From Mesorhizobium sp. B2-7-1 (lineage in GTDB: Bacteria; Pseudomonadota; Alphaproteobacteria; Rhizobiales; Rhizobiaceae), in contig NZ_VFUA01000052.1 of assembly GCF_006440735.1 (NCBI RefSeq), positions 1-43,877 on the forward strand: a stretch of DNA of 43,877 bases. The letters are read 5' to 3'. The notes under the pieces were generated by a model. That model was not told where the DNA came from. It made no database searches and saw only the letters and a program-made list of their open reading frames with translations. Below, piece by piece: positions 7,438 to 15,102 of the stretch. Numbering within the stretch: position 1 is the stretch's first letter; each line of letters begins with the position of its first letter. Both the position numbers and the translations under genes were made by a program.

Positions 7438-8454
7438 GTGGTGGGTGTCGTTCTCAACATCGAAGGCAAGCGGGAACCCGCTTCCATCAAGGATCTGATC
7501 GATCTGACGGCCACCGACATGGGGCGGGTCAACGAACTGATCCTGTCCAAGGCCGGCTCCGACGTCGAGATGATCCCGGAGATCGCCAACCACCTGATCT
7601 CCTCCGGCGGCAAGCGGCTGCGGCCCATGCTGACGCTCGCCGCGGCCCAGATGTTCGGCTATGCCGGCGAAGGCCATGTCAAGCTCGCCACCGCGGTCGA
7701 GTTCATGCACACGGCGACGCTTCTGCATGACGACGTGGTCGACGAGAGCGCGCTGCGCCGCGGCAAGAAGACGGCGCGCATGATCTGGGGCAACCAGGCG
7801 AGCGTGCTGGTCGGCGATTTCCTGCTCGGCCAGGCTTTCCGCATGATGGTCGAGGTCGGTTCGCTCGAAGCCCTCGACATCCTGTCGGCCGCTGCCTCCA
7901 TCATCGCCGAGGGCGAGGTGATGCAGCTTGCCGCGGCCAAAAACCTCGAAACCACGGAGGACGAGCATTTCGCCGTCATCAAGGCCAAGACCGCGGCGCT
8001 GTTTTCGGCCGCCGCCGAAGTCGGGCCGGTGATTGCCCAGGCCTCGCGCACCGATCGCGCGGCGCTGCGCTCCTACGGCATGAATCTCGGCCTTGCCTTC
8101 CAGCTCATCGACGACGCGCTGGATTATGGTGGCTCGAGCAAGGATCTCGGCAAGAATGTCGGCGACGATTTCCGCGAGGGCAAGGTGACGCTGCCGGTGA
8201 TCCTCGCCTATCGGCGCGGCACCAAGGCCGAGCGCACCTTCTGGAAGCGCGCCATCGAGGACAATGTCGCCGACGATGCCGGGCTCGAAAAGGCGATCGG
8301 CCTGATGGCCCGCCACGGCGCCATTGCCGACACGATCGGCCGCGCGCGCCATTTCGGCGAGATCGCCCGCGATGCGCTGGCGCCGCTGGAGGCGACGCCG
8401 CAGAAGTCGGCTTTGATCGACGTCATCGATTTCTGCATCAGCCGGGTGAACTGA
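7438..8454 (+). CDS. ispB: Polyprenyl (octa/decaprenyl) diphosphate synthase
   Basis: Trans-isoprenyl diphosphate synthase, 338 aa, that extends farnesyl diphosphate with isopentenyl units to make the ubiquinone side chain. The first aspartate-rich motif DDVVD is at 98-102 and the second, DDALD, at 225-229. SSGGKRLRPML near 56-66 binds the pyrophosphate. Chain length cannot be read reliably; alphaproteobacteria usually make ubiquinone-10. Two GTG codons, at 7438 and 7441, could start the protein. UbiA, which attaches this tail to 4-hydroxybenzoate, is encoded 14 kb downstream. The gene is divergent from DUF2007. Confidence 0.93.
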   Translation: MVGVVLNIEGKREPASIKDLIDLTATDMGRVNELILSKAGSDVEMIPEIANHLISSGGKRLRPMLTLAAAQMFGYAGEGHVKLATAVEFMHTATLLHDDVVDESALRRGKKTARMIWGNQASVLVGDFLLGQAFRMMVEVGSLEALDILSAAASIIAEGEVMQLAAAKNLETTEDEHFAVIKAKTAALFSAAAEVGPVIAQASRTDRAALRSYGMNLGLAFQLIDDALDYGGSSKDLGKNVGDDFREGKVTLPVILAYRRGTKAERTFWKRAIEDNVADDAGLEKAIGLMARHGAIADTIGRARHFGEIARDALAPLEATPQKSALIDVIDFCISRVN

Positions 8455-8545
8455 TCTTTCGGCTTCTTGCGTGCCTGGCGTCCGCCGGGCAGGGCGCGCC
8501 TGTGAATCCTGCTTTGTCCGTCTCGACAAAGGGCGGCTCGGCAAA

Positions 8546-8555
8546 TTATCTATAA
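8546..8555. promoter_or_regulatory. BioR operator in front of bioR
   Basis: TTATCTATAA, a match to the known BioR signal TTATMKATAA. It ends three bases before the bioR ATG. The inner TATCTA (8547-8552) looks like a -10 element, with TCGACA (8523-8528) as a possible -35 at 18-base spacing. That would put transcription start at or next to the ATG, giving an autorepressed, leaderless message. Confidence 0.88.
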
Positions 8556-8558
8556 AAT

Positions 8559-9224
8559 ATGGCCAGCACAGAAGACACGATCGCCGTCCGCATCAGCAAG
8601 GAACTGGCGGACCGCATCATTTCGGGCGCCATCGAGCCCGGCTCGCGGCTGCGCCAGGACCATGTCGCCGAGGAATTCAACACCAGCCATGTCCCGGTGC
8701 GCGAGGCCTTCCGCCGCCTCGAGGCTCAAGGGTTGGCGATCAGCGAGCCTAGGCGCGGCGTGCGCGTCGCCTCCTTCGATCTCGGCGAGGTCAGGGAAGT
8801 GGCCGAGATGCGCGCCGCGCTCGAAGTGCTGGCGCTGCGCCATGCCGCGCCGCATCTGACGGCGTCGATCCTCGACCTTGCCGAGGAGGCGACCAAGGCC
8901 GGCGACAAGTCCCGCGACGTGCGCTCCTGGGAAGAGGCCAATCGCACCTTCCACCGGCTGATCCTGGCGCCCTGCAACATGCCGCGCCTGCTCTCCACCA
9001 TCGACGATTTGCATGCGGCGAGTGCGCGCTTCCTGTTCGCGGCCTGGCGTTCCGAGTGGGAAACCCGCACCGACCAGGATCATCGCGCGATCCTCGGCGC
9101 GCTGAGGCAAGGCAACACCGAATCGGCCGCCGCGACCCTCGGTCGTCACGTACAATGGATCGGCCAGAAGCCGGTCAAGACCGCCTCCGGCAGGACCCGC
9201 GACGCCTTCGCCATCGTGGGGTAG
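8559..9224 (+). CDS. bioR: BioR, GntR-family repressor of biotin genes
   Basis: A 221-aa GntR/FCD-type regulator. The winged helix-turn-helix occupies roughly residues 8-70 (ISGAIEPGSRLRQDHVAEEF, then HVPVREAFRRLEAQGL), followed by an all-helical FCD effector domain from about 80. The identity comes from context: a perfect BioR box directly upstream, and a second one before the adjacent bioY. In known alphaproteobacteria BioR represses biotin synthesis and transport genes. No ribosome site is visible before the ATG, and an in-frame TAA at 8553 rules out an upstream start, so leaderless translation is likely. The ligand of BioR is not evident from sequence. Confidence 0.9.
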   Translation: MASTEDTIAVRISKELADRIISGAIEPGSRLRQDHVAEEFNTSHVPVREAFRRLEAQGLAISEPRRGVRVASFDLGEVREVAEMRAALEVLALRHAAPHLTASILDLAEEATKAGDKSRDVRSWEEANRTFHRLILAPCNMPRLLSTIDDLHAASARFLFAAWRSEWETRTDQDHRAILGALRQGNTESAAATLGRHVQWIGQKPVKTASGRTRDAFAIVG

Positions 9225-9253
9225 CGAGCTGGGCAGATGCGATTGGTCGAGAC

Positions 9254-9325
9254 CCCAGCTTCGTCATCCTAGGGTCTTCGCTCCGCTTCGCGTCGCTCCA
9301 CCCTAGGATGACGAACTCCCTGGGG
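9254..9325. repeat. Palindromic element between bioR and bioY
   Basis: TTCGTCATCCTAGGG near 9260-9274 mirrors CCCTAGGATGACGAA at 9301-9315, and outer CCCAG/CTGGG arms extend it. The loop contains a smaller GC-rich stem. It could stop bioR transcription. Its ends resemble the terminal parts of the longer elements at 12801 and 25414 (CGTCATCC and GATGACGA themes). Confidence 0.65.
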
Positions 9326-9375
9326 CTTGCCATCTTCCCGAAAATATGGATTCGATAATAGATCGAACGAAGAAA

Positions 9376-9385
9376 TTATCTATAA
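9376..9385. promoter_or_regulatory. BioR operator in front of bioY
   Basis: A second perfect TTATCTATAA, 25 bases before the bioY GTG. It is identical to the box at 8546, and both are embedded in AAATTATCTATAA. As at bioR, TATCTA could serve as the -10 element. A normal AGGGAAG ribosome site follows at 9399-9405, so this transcript has a short leader, unlike bioR. Confidence 0.9.
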
Positions 9386-9410
9386 TTTCAGATCAGCCAG
9401 GGAAGACACC

Positions 9411-10001
9411 GTGACCAACGCAGCCGTTTCGACCTACAAGCCCTCCTTCAGCCCGTTGCGGCTGCACAGCCGTTCGCTCGCCTGGCAGATCGGCGCCGTG
9501 ATTCTCGGCTCGCTGTTCCTGGCGCTGTCGTCCTATATCGAGGTGCCGATGGTGCCGGTGCCGGTGACGATGCAGACCTTCGCCGTCACGCTGGTCGGTG
9601 CCCTCTATGGCTGGCGCTTCGGCGCGCTCACCATTGCCGCCTGGCTGGTCGAAGGCGCGGCAGGGTTTCCGGTGCTGGCGGGCGGGGCTGCCGGCATACA
9701 GCATTTCGTTGGTCCGACCGGCGGCTATCTCTTCGCCTTCCCGGTCGTCGGCGCCGTCGTCGGCTGGCTGGCCGAACGCGGCTGGAACGGCAACCGCGTC
9801 CTGCTTGCCTTCGCCGCCATGCTGATCGGCAACCTGCTCTGCCTGGTTCTCGGCACGGCGTGGCTTGCCGTCATGATCGGCGCCGAGAAGGCCATCACCT
9901 TCGGCTTCCTGCCCTTCATCGTCGGCGGCCTGCTCAAGTCGGCGCTGGGCGCTGCGACACTGAAGCTGGTTTCGGGCAACCGGCCGGCCGATCCCCGCTA
10001 A
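9411..10001 (+). CDS. bioY: BioY biotin transporter (ECF substrate-binding subunit)
   Basis: Integral membrane S-component of the ECF biotin transporter, 196 aa. It has the expected hydrophobic segments and family motifs: YIEVPMVPVPVTMQTFAV near 40-57, then LYGWRFGALTIAAWLVEGA and GPTGGYLFAFP. No bioM or bioN genes are present, so it either works alone or borrows an energising module from elsewhere. The start is GTG 9411 with AGGGA upstream; the frame is open to 9327, but that part crosses the BioR box and cannot be coding. Control by BioR is inferred from the box at 9376. The DUF1284 gene follows after 12 bases, probably in the same transcript. Confidence 0.93.
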   Translation: MTNAAVSTYKPSFSPLRLHSRSLAWQIGAVILGSLFLALSSYIEVPMVPVPVTMQTFAVTLVGALYGWRFGALTIAAWLVEGAAGFPVLAGGAAGIQHFVGPTGGYLFAFPVVGAVVGWLAERGWNGNRVLLAFAAMLIGNLLCLVLGTAWLAVMIGAEKAITFGFLPFIVGGLLKSALGAATLKLVSGNRPADPR

Positions 10002-10013
10002 GCTCCGAAGCAG

Positions 10014-10430
10014 ATGACCGTCAGGCTGCGCGCCCATCATCTGCTCTGCCTGCTGACCTATGTCGGCAAGGGCTATTCGCCCGCCTTCACCGCCAACTAC
10101 GACAAGGTGGTGAAGCGGCTGGGCGAGGGCGAGGGGGTGGTGATCGTTTCCGGTCCCGACGACATCTGCGCCCCGCTGCTCGGCGAACCGGAGCCGCATT
10201 GCCTGCGCCAAAGCGCCGCCGAGCGGGATGGGCTCGCCGCGCGGGACATCAGCGAGCTGCTGGGCCGGCCGATCGAGGACGGCGACCGGTTCGTGCTGGA
10301 CGCCTCCAGCCTGGCAGGGATGCGGAAGGCTTTTGCCGCCGGCCTGACGCGCCAGGCGTGCTCCGGCTGCGAATGGTCCGGCCTGTGTGACACGGTTGCC
10401 GCCGGCGGGTTTAGCGATACGCGTCTTTAG
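10014..10430 (+). CDS. DUF1284 protein, cysteine-rich, cotranscribed with bioY
   Basis: A 138-aa DUF1284 protein (COG3543). It starts VRLRAHHLLCLLTYVGKGYS, and carries H8, H9, C12, C52, C63 and a C-terminal C116-x2-C119-x5-C125 cluster. These could hold iron-sulfur or zinc; that is inference. It lies 12 bases after bioY with no promoter or terminator between, so it is likely induced with biotin uptake when biotin is scarce. A palindromic repeat begins at the stop codon and may end the transcript. The function is unknown. The link to biotin rests on its position. Confidence 0.85.
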   Translation: MTVRLRAHHLLCLLTYVGKGYSPAFTANYDKVVKRLGEGEGVVIVSGPDDICAPLLGEPEPHCLRQSAAERDGLAARDISELLGRPIEDGDRFVLDASSLAGMRKAFAAGLTRQACSGCEWSGLCDTVAAGGFSDTRL

Positions 10431-10478
10431 AGCATGATCCCGAAAAGTGGGACCCGGTTTTCGGAAAAGATCATGCTC
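10430..10478. repeat. Palindromic repeat, family B
   Basis: Outer arms GAGCATGATC (10430-10439) and GATCATGCTC (10469-10478) are perfect complements. Inside, CGAAAA pairs with TTTTCG around the loop GTGGGACCCGG, and GAAAA bulges on the 3' side. It begins inside the DUF1284 stop codon. The fold plan matches families A and C despite different arms. Confidence 0.85.
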
Positions 10479-10734
10479 CAACAAGGAGCTAGATCGGGGT
10501 GACGATTCAACGGAACGTCATCCTGATCTGGGCAATCCGATGCCTGCATGGGCATCCCGGGCCTCCGCGCGGGATTATTCGGTGGCGCGGCATCGTTTTT
10601 TAAGCCGGATGATTGCATTGTGATTCGCTCGGCGATTGAAGCTCGACCCCAAAAAGGCCATGCTTTGACCGGAAAAGATCGAGTCTGTGGGCGGTCCGCC
10701 AAGGGCGGGATCGCGTCTGGCTGAAAGGGATACG

Positions 10735-12510
10735 ATGCGGCAAGGACGTGCGCGCTGGCTGACGAGGCTGGCATTTTTGGCCGGTGTGGCGCTTTGGGTG
10801 CTGCCGGTCCAGGCCAAGGAAGATGCCCAACCGCTGCAGATCACGTCTTTCTCGGGCGCTTATCTTGCGGCCCATATCGCTGAAAGCGACAACGACCTCG
10901 ACGACGCGATCGCCTATTACAAGCAGGCGCTGGCCTTTGCGCCGGACGACAAGGATCTGCAGCAGAGCCTGATGCTCGCCCTGGTGTCGCAAGGCCGCTT
11001 CGAGGAATCGCTGGTCTATGCCGACAAGCTGAAGGAAGTGCCGGATGTCGAGCGCTTCTCGCGTCTGGCGCTGGCCATCGATTCCTTCCACAAGAAGGAC
11101 TACGCCAAGGCGCAGTATTGGCTGAAGCTCTCGCTCGAATCCGATCTCGACCGTCTGCTTTCCGGCGTCATGGACGGCTGGGCCAAGGAGGGCGCCGGCA
11201 ACGCGTCCGAGGCCATGGATTCCATCGACAAGCTCAAGGGTCCGGACTGGTTCGGCCTGTTCAAGTCGTTCCACCGCGCGCTGATCGCCGACGCCGCCGG
11301 CCTGAATGACAAGGCCGACGAGATCTACGCCGCGACGATGGCCGATACCACGGCCGGCGGCTCCGCGCCCGAAACCTGGATGCGCAACGCCCAGGCCTAT
11401 GCCTCGTTCCTCGCCCGCAAAGGCGACAAGTCGAAGGCGCTGGCGGTGTTGAACCAGGCCGAGGCCTTCGCGCCGGGCAAGCTCGAGATCACCACGCTGC
11501 GCGACCGCATCGCCAAGGGCGACAAGATCGAGCCGCTGGTGGCCGGTCCGGCCGACGGCGCGTCCGAAATCCTGCTCGACCTTGCCACCGCGCTCAACCG
11601 CGGCGGCGGCGAGCCTTTCGTGCGGCTTTACCTGCAATACGCGCTGGCGCTGAAGCCGGACAGCGACGCCGCCCTTGTGCAGCTTGCCGCCGTTGCCGAG
11701 CAGCTCAAGGACGGCGAAGGCGCCGTCGCGCTCTACCGCCGCATCCCGGCGTCCTCGCCGCTGAAGGAGCTCTCCGACCTGCAGATCGGCCTCAACCTCG
11801 CCGATCTCGACAAACATGACGAGGCGATTTCCCACCTCAAGGCCTATCTCGACAAGCACCCGGAAGACATGCGCGCCTATCTGGCGCTTGGCGGCGTCTA
11901 TGGCTCGAAGGAAGATTTCCGCTCGGCCGCCAATCTCTACGACAAGGCCGTCGAGCAGCTGAAGACGCCGACCGCCGCCAACTGGAACATCTTCTACCAG
12001 CGCGGCATCGCCTATGAGCGGCTGAAGGAATGGCCGAAGGCGGAGCCGAACTTCCGCAAGGCGCTGGAGCTGCAGCCCGACCAGCCGCAGGTCATGAACT
12101 ATCTCGGCTATTCCTGGGTCGACATGAACATGAACCTCAAGGAAGGCCTGGCGATGATCCAGAAGGCCGTCGACCTGCGGCCGAACGACGGCTACATCGT
12201 CGATTCGCTAGGCTGGGCTTATTTCCGCATGGGCCGCTTCGACGACTCCGTGCGCGAGATGGAGCGCGCCGTCTCGCTGAAGCCTGAGGATCCGGTCCTC
12301 AACGACCATCTCGGCGATGCCTATTGGCGCGTCGGCCGCAAGTTGGAGGCCACCTATCAGTGGACCCAGGCGCGCGACCTGAAGCCGGATCCTGATGTGC
12401 TCGCCACCTTGCAGCAGAAGCTGCTCAAGGGCCTGCCGCCGATCGAATCCAGCACCGCGCAGGAAACCCCGAAAGTGAAGCCGGAGCCGACGCCCGCGCC
12501 GAAAGGCTGA
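10735..12510 (+). CDS. Secreted tetratricopeptide repeat protein
   Basis: A 591-aa protein with an N-terminal signal segment (RWLTRLAFLAGVALWVLPVQA, cleaved near residue 27) followed by a chain of TPR units to about residue 560. Examples are DAIAYYKQALAFAPDDKDL and AEPNFRKALELQPDQPQVMN. The last 30 residues are Pro/Glu/Thr-rich. Such proteins act as periplasmic or outer-membrane-associated scaffolds; the partner is unknown. The ATG at 10735 follows AAAGGGA; the frame opens earlier, at 10687, without support. A strong terminator lies 23 bases after the stop, so this is probably a single-gene transcript. Confidence 0.88.
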   Translation: MRQGRARWLTRLAFLAGVALWVLPVQAKEDAQPLQITSFSGAYLAAHIAESDNDLDDAIAYYKQALAFAPDDKDLQQSLMLALVSQGRFEESLVYADKLKEVPDVERFSRLALAIDSFHKKDYAKAQYWLKLSLESDLDRLLSGVMDGWAKEGAGNASEAMDSIDKLKGPDWFGLFKSFHRALIADAAGLNDKADEIYAATMADTTAGGSAPETWMRNAQAYASFLARKGDKSKALAVLNQAEAFAPGKLEITTLRDRIAKGDKIEPLVAGPADGASEILLDLATALNRGGGEPFVRLYLQYALALKPDSDAALVQLAAVAEQLKDGEGAVALYRRIPASSPLKELSDLQIGLNLADLDKHDEAISHLKAYLDKHPEDMRAYLALGGVYGSKEDFRSAANLYDKAVEQLKTPTAANWNIFYQRGIAYERLKEWPKAEPNFRKALELQPDQPQVMNYLGYSWVDMNMNLKEGLAMIQKAVDLRPNDGYIVDSLGWAYFRMGRFDDSVREMERAVSLKPEDPVLNDHLGDAYWRVGRKLEATYQWTQARDLKPDPDVLATLQQKLLKGLPPIESSTAQETPKVKPEPTPAPKG

Positions 12511-12532
12511 GCGACTTTCGTCGACGTTCAAG

Positions 12533-12559
12533 AAAACGGGGCTCGTCGAGCCCCGTTTT
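12533..12559 (+). terminator. Rho-independent terminator after the TPR gene
   Basis: AAAACGGGGCT and AGCCCCGTTTT flank a CGTCG loop, and the stem ends in TTTT followed by CGTTT. This is a textbook hairpin, 23 bases past the TPR stop. Confidence 0.88.
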
Positions 12560-12631
12560 CGTTTCGGCTTGGCGTCTGCCGAGCTTAGGTCGGTTCGGCC
12601 CTACTTGAATATCGGCTAACGCCAGTCCGTA

Positions 12632-12676
12632 GAGCAATTCCAGGAAAAGTGTGAGCGGTTTTCCGTCCGGAATTGC
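12632..12676. repeat. Palindromic repeat, family A (intact copy)
   Basis: Outer arms GCAATTCC (12634-12641) and GGAATTGC (12669-12676) enclose GGAAAA/TTTTCC and the loop GTGTGAGCGG, with GTCC bulged on the 3' side. The 582-base gene-free stretch from 12511 to 13092 is accounted for by the terminator, this copy, and the long element that follows. Confidence 0.85.
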
Positions 12677-12800
12677 GTAAAAACAAAGGGATAGAGCGGT
12701 TCGCCGTTTCCGTGAAACGGTGAAACGCTCTGGCGGAGAAATCTGTGTTTGCGTTGGCAGGCGGCATGCGTTGGAGATTGGCCGAAACGCCCATCGCGAT

Positions 12801-13006
12801 CGTCATCCACGGGCGGAGCAAGGAGCGTAGCGACGCGCAGACCCGAGGATCCATTCCGTGACGCATGAGCGCTGCGGCGGTGCAGAGTTCTGCTCCGCTG
12901 CACTTTTTGATCAAGGTCACGGCATGGATTCCAGGGTCTCCGCGACGCCGCTTCGCGGCTGCTCCGCCTTGGAATGACGAGGTTCGGGTGGCCTCAGCCA
13001 ATCCTC
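12801..13006. repeat. Long mosaic repeat element, copy 1
   Basis: About 206 bases that share many blocks, in the same order, with 25414-25600: CACGGGCG, CAGACCCGAG or TAGACCCGAG, ATTCCGTGAC, CGGTGCAGA, GCATGGATT, GCTCCGCC, TGACGAGGTT, and CAGCCAAT or CAGCTAAT. The ends are roughly complementary (GTCATCCACGGGCGGAGC against GCTCCGCCTTGGAATGAC), so the element could fold as a unit. It carries no gene. It resembles rhizobial intergenic mosaic elements. Confidence 0.7.
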
Positions 13007-13092
13007 GGCGTTTGTGCCGGCTTCACGGAAATGACCGGCGAAAAAACTTGCCCGTCGACAATGACGACTTTCAAAATCCCTATGTCGAGGAA

Positions 13093-13554
13093 CTAGAACA
13101 TCTTGCGATAAACGACGAATCCGGACTTCTCGCCGACCTTGTCGTAGAGCTGCATCGCCGTGTGGTTCGTCTCATGCGTCAGCCAGTAGACGCGGTTCGC
13201 GCCCGCTCGGCCGGCCCGTTCGTAGACGCCTTCGATCAGCGCCCGGCCGACGCCCTGGCCGCGCGCCGCCTCCGTGGTGAAGAGATCCTGCAGATAGCAG
13301 CTCGGCGCGATCGACGTCGTCGAGCGATGGTAGAGATAGTGGACGAGGCCGAGAAGGTTGCCGTCGCGCTCGGCCACCAGCGCATGCATGGGCTCATAGG
13401 CGTCGAAGAAGCGCGACCACGTCATCTGCGTGATCTCGCCGGCAAGCGCCGTTGGGCCGGAGCGCCCGTAAAACGCGTTGTAGCCGTCCCACAGCGGCAG
13501 CCATTGCTCATAATCGTGCCTTGTGACGGGTCGGACGGTACGTGGACCGGACAT
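13093..13554 (-). CDS. GNAT family N-acetyltransferase
   Basis: A 153-aa GCN5-related acetyltransferase using acetyl-CoA. Motif A is clear: LQDLFTTEAARGQGVGRALI at about 88-107, with the RGQGVGRA pyrophosphate loop. The later THETNHTAMQLYDKVG is the usual motif B with its Tyr. The substrate is unknown. I chose the ATG at 13554, preceded by AGAGG; the frame opens further upstream, at 13686, but the extra residues are low-quality. It is divergent from glyQ. Confidence 0.9.
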   Translation of the reverse strand: MSGPRTVRPVTRHDYEQWLPLWDGYNAFYGRSGPTALAGEITQMTWSRFFDAYEPMHALVAERDGNLLGLVHYLYHRSTTSIAPSCYLQDLFTTEAARGQGVGRALIEGVYERAGRAGANRVYWLTHETNHTAMQLYDKVGEKSGFVVYRKMF

Positions 13555-13722
13555 AGCGAAACCTCTGTCGTTGACGCGGAATGGAGCAAACGGCGACCGG
13601 CTCTCGACGGCAATGGGCCAGCGTGCGGCAAAGCTTTCCGCCTTGCCGGACATGAGCCACCGCCTTGACGCTCGCCGGCCCGGCAACTAGGGAAGCGTCA
13701 TCCTGCGCTTTCCGAGGCCGCC

Positions 13723-14670
13723 GTGACCATCGAGATCCCCGCCCATATGCATCCCAGCCGCTCCTTCCAGGGGCTGATCCTGACCTTGCACAATTACTGG
13801 GCGGACTATGGTTGCCTCATCCTGCAGCCCTACGACATGGAAGTCGGCGCCGGCACCTTCCACCCGGCCACCACCTTGCGCGCGCTCGGCCCGTTGCGCT
13901 GGAACGCCGCTTACGTCCAGCCGTCGCGCCGGCCGAAGGACGGCCGCTACGGCGAAAACCCGAACCGCCTGCAGCATTATTACCAGTACCAGGTGATCCT
14001 GAAGCCCAATCCGCCGAACCTGCAGGGACTCTATCTCGGCTCGCTCGAGGCGATCGGCGTCGATCCGTTGCTGCACGACATCCGTTTCGTCGAGGACGAC
14101 TGGGAAAGCCCGACGCTGGGCGCCTGGGGCCTCGGCTGGGAGTGTTGGTGCGACGGCATGGAAGTCTCGCAGTTCACTTATTTCCAACAAGTCTGCGGCA
14201 TCGAATGCGCGCCGGTGGCGGGCGAACTGACTTATGGGCTGGAGCGGCTCGCCATGTATGTTCAGGGCGTCGACAATGTCTACGACCTGAATTTCAACGG
14301 CCGCGAGGGCGCCGAGAAGGTCACTTACGGCGACGTCTTCCTGCAGGCCGAGCAGGAATATTCGCGTCACAATTTCGAATTCGCCAACACCGCGATGCTG
14401 CTCAGGCATTTCGAGGACGCCGAGGCCGAGTGCAAGGCGCTGCTCGATGCCGGCACGCCGAAGCCGAGCGACAATCTGGCGATGCACCGCATGGTCTTCC
14501 CGGCCTACGACCAGTGCATCAAGGCAAGCCACGTCTTCAACCTGCTCGATGCTCGTGGCGTGATCTCGGTCACCGAGCGGCAAAGCTACATCCTGCGCGT
14601 GCGCAATCTGGCCAAGGCTTGCGGCGAGGCGTTCCTGAAGACACGGGCGGGTGGGCTGGCGGCGGCTTAA
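13723..14670 (+). CDS. glyQ: Glycine--tRNA ligase alpha subunit
   Basis: Catalytic subunit of the bacterial alpha2-beta2 glycyl-tRNA synthetase; it activates glycine and charges tRNA-Gly. The 315-aa product has the class II core: LHNYWADYGCLILQPYDMEV at 22-41, GAGTFHPATTLRALGP, VQPSRRPKDGRYGENPNR, and GLERLAMYVQGV as motif 3. The start is GTG 13723; ATG 13747 would remove only eight non-conserved residues. The beta subunit gene follows at 15103, not immediately as in most bacteria but after a 430-base gap that holds a small antisense gene. Confidence 0.97.
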   Translation: MTIEIPAHMHPSRSFQGLILTLHNYWADYGCLILQPYDMEVGAGTFHPATTLRALGPLRWNAAYVQPSRRPKDGRYGENPNRLQHYYQYQVILKPNPPNLQGLYLGSLEAIGVDPLLHDIRFVEDDWESPTLGAWGLGWECWCDGMEVSQFTYFQQVCGIECAPVAGELTYGLERLAMYVQGVDNVYDLNFNGREGAEKVTYGDVFLQAEQEYSRHNFEFANTAMLLRHFEDAEAECKALLDAGTPKPSDNLAMHRMVFPAYDQCIKASHVFNLLDARGVISVTERQSYILRVRNLAKACGEAFLKTRAGGLAAA

Positions 14671-14849
14671 ACCGATACGGCCTTCACGGGTTCGATGGCG
14701 GTGACGACCGGCAATACGATCTGCGCCGTCGCGCCGTCGATCGTGCGCATGGCCTGCCTGATCCCCGGCATCGTGATCGTGCCATGCGCCTGGGCGGCGA
14801 AGCAGGCGCTGAGCGCCAGGATCTGCAGGGTTCTCGATGCCGTCTTCAT
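14667..14849 (-). CDS. Small secreted protein between glyQ and glyS
   Basis: A 60-aa frame on the opposite strand to glyQ and glyS. MKTASRTLQILALSACFAAQAHG at the N-terminus reads as a signal peptide with cleavage after Ala-His-Gly or nearby, leaving a mature peptide of about 37 residues. Its TAA overlaps the glyQ TAA tail to tail. The ribosome site is weak. A signal peptide arising by chance in an intergenic gap is unlikely but possible, so I hold this at moderate confidence. No family is recognised. Confidence 0.5.
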   Translation of the reverse strand: MKTASRTLQILALSACFAAQAHGTITMPGIRQAMRTIDGATAQIVLPVVTAIEPVKAVSV

Positions 14850-15102
14850 CGTCGTTCAGCCAATAGGTCTCTGCCTGAGCGTTTGTCGCTTCAGCGCAGC
14901 GTTCGGTTCATGGGAAGTTCTGCTCCAAGGACGGGTAGGCCGGCGCCGTTCCGACAGCGGGCCGAAAAATTCCGCGAAATCGGTCGACGACGCGATCTGC
15001 TAGCGGGGTGACAGCGGCCGGCCGAGTTGCTATTTCCCGCCCATTCGTTACGGCGCTGACGCGCCGGCCCTTCCCATCGAGGGGAGGGTAGGGAGCTCAA
15101 TT

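Noticed and set aside
12865..13668. A + strand gene across the mosaic repeat and the GNAT gene
   Set aside because: It begins inside a repeat and runs antisense to a clear acetyltransferase.
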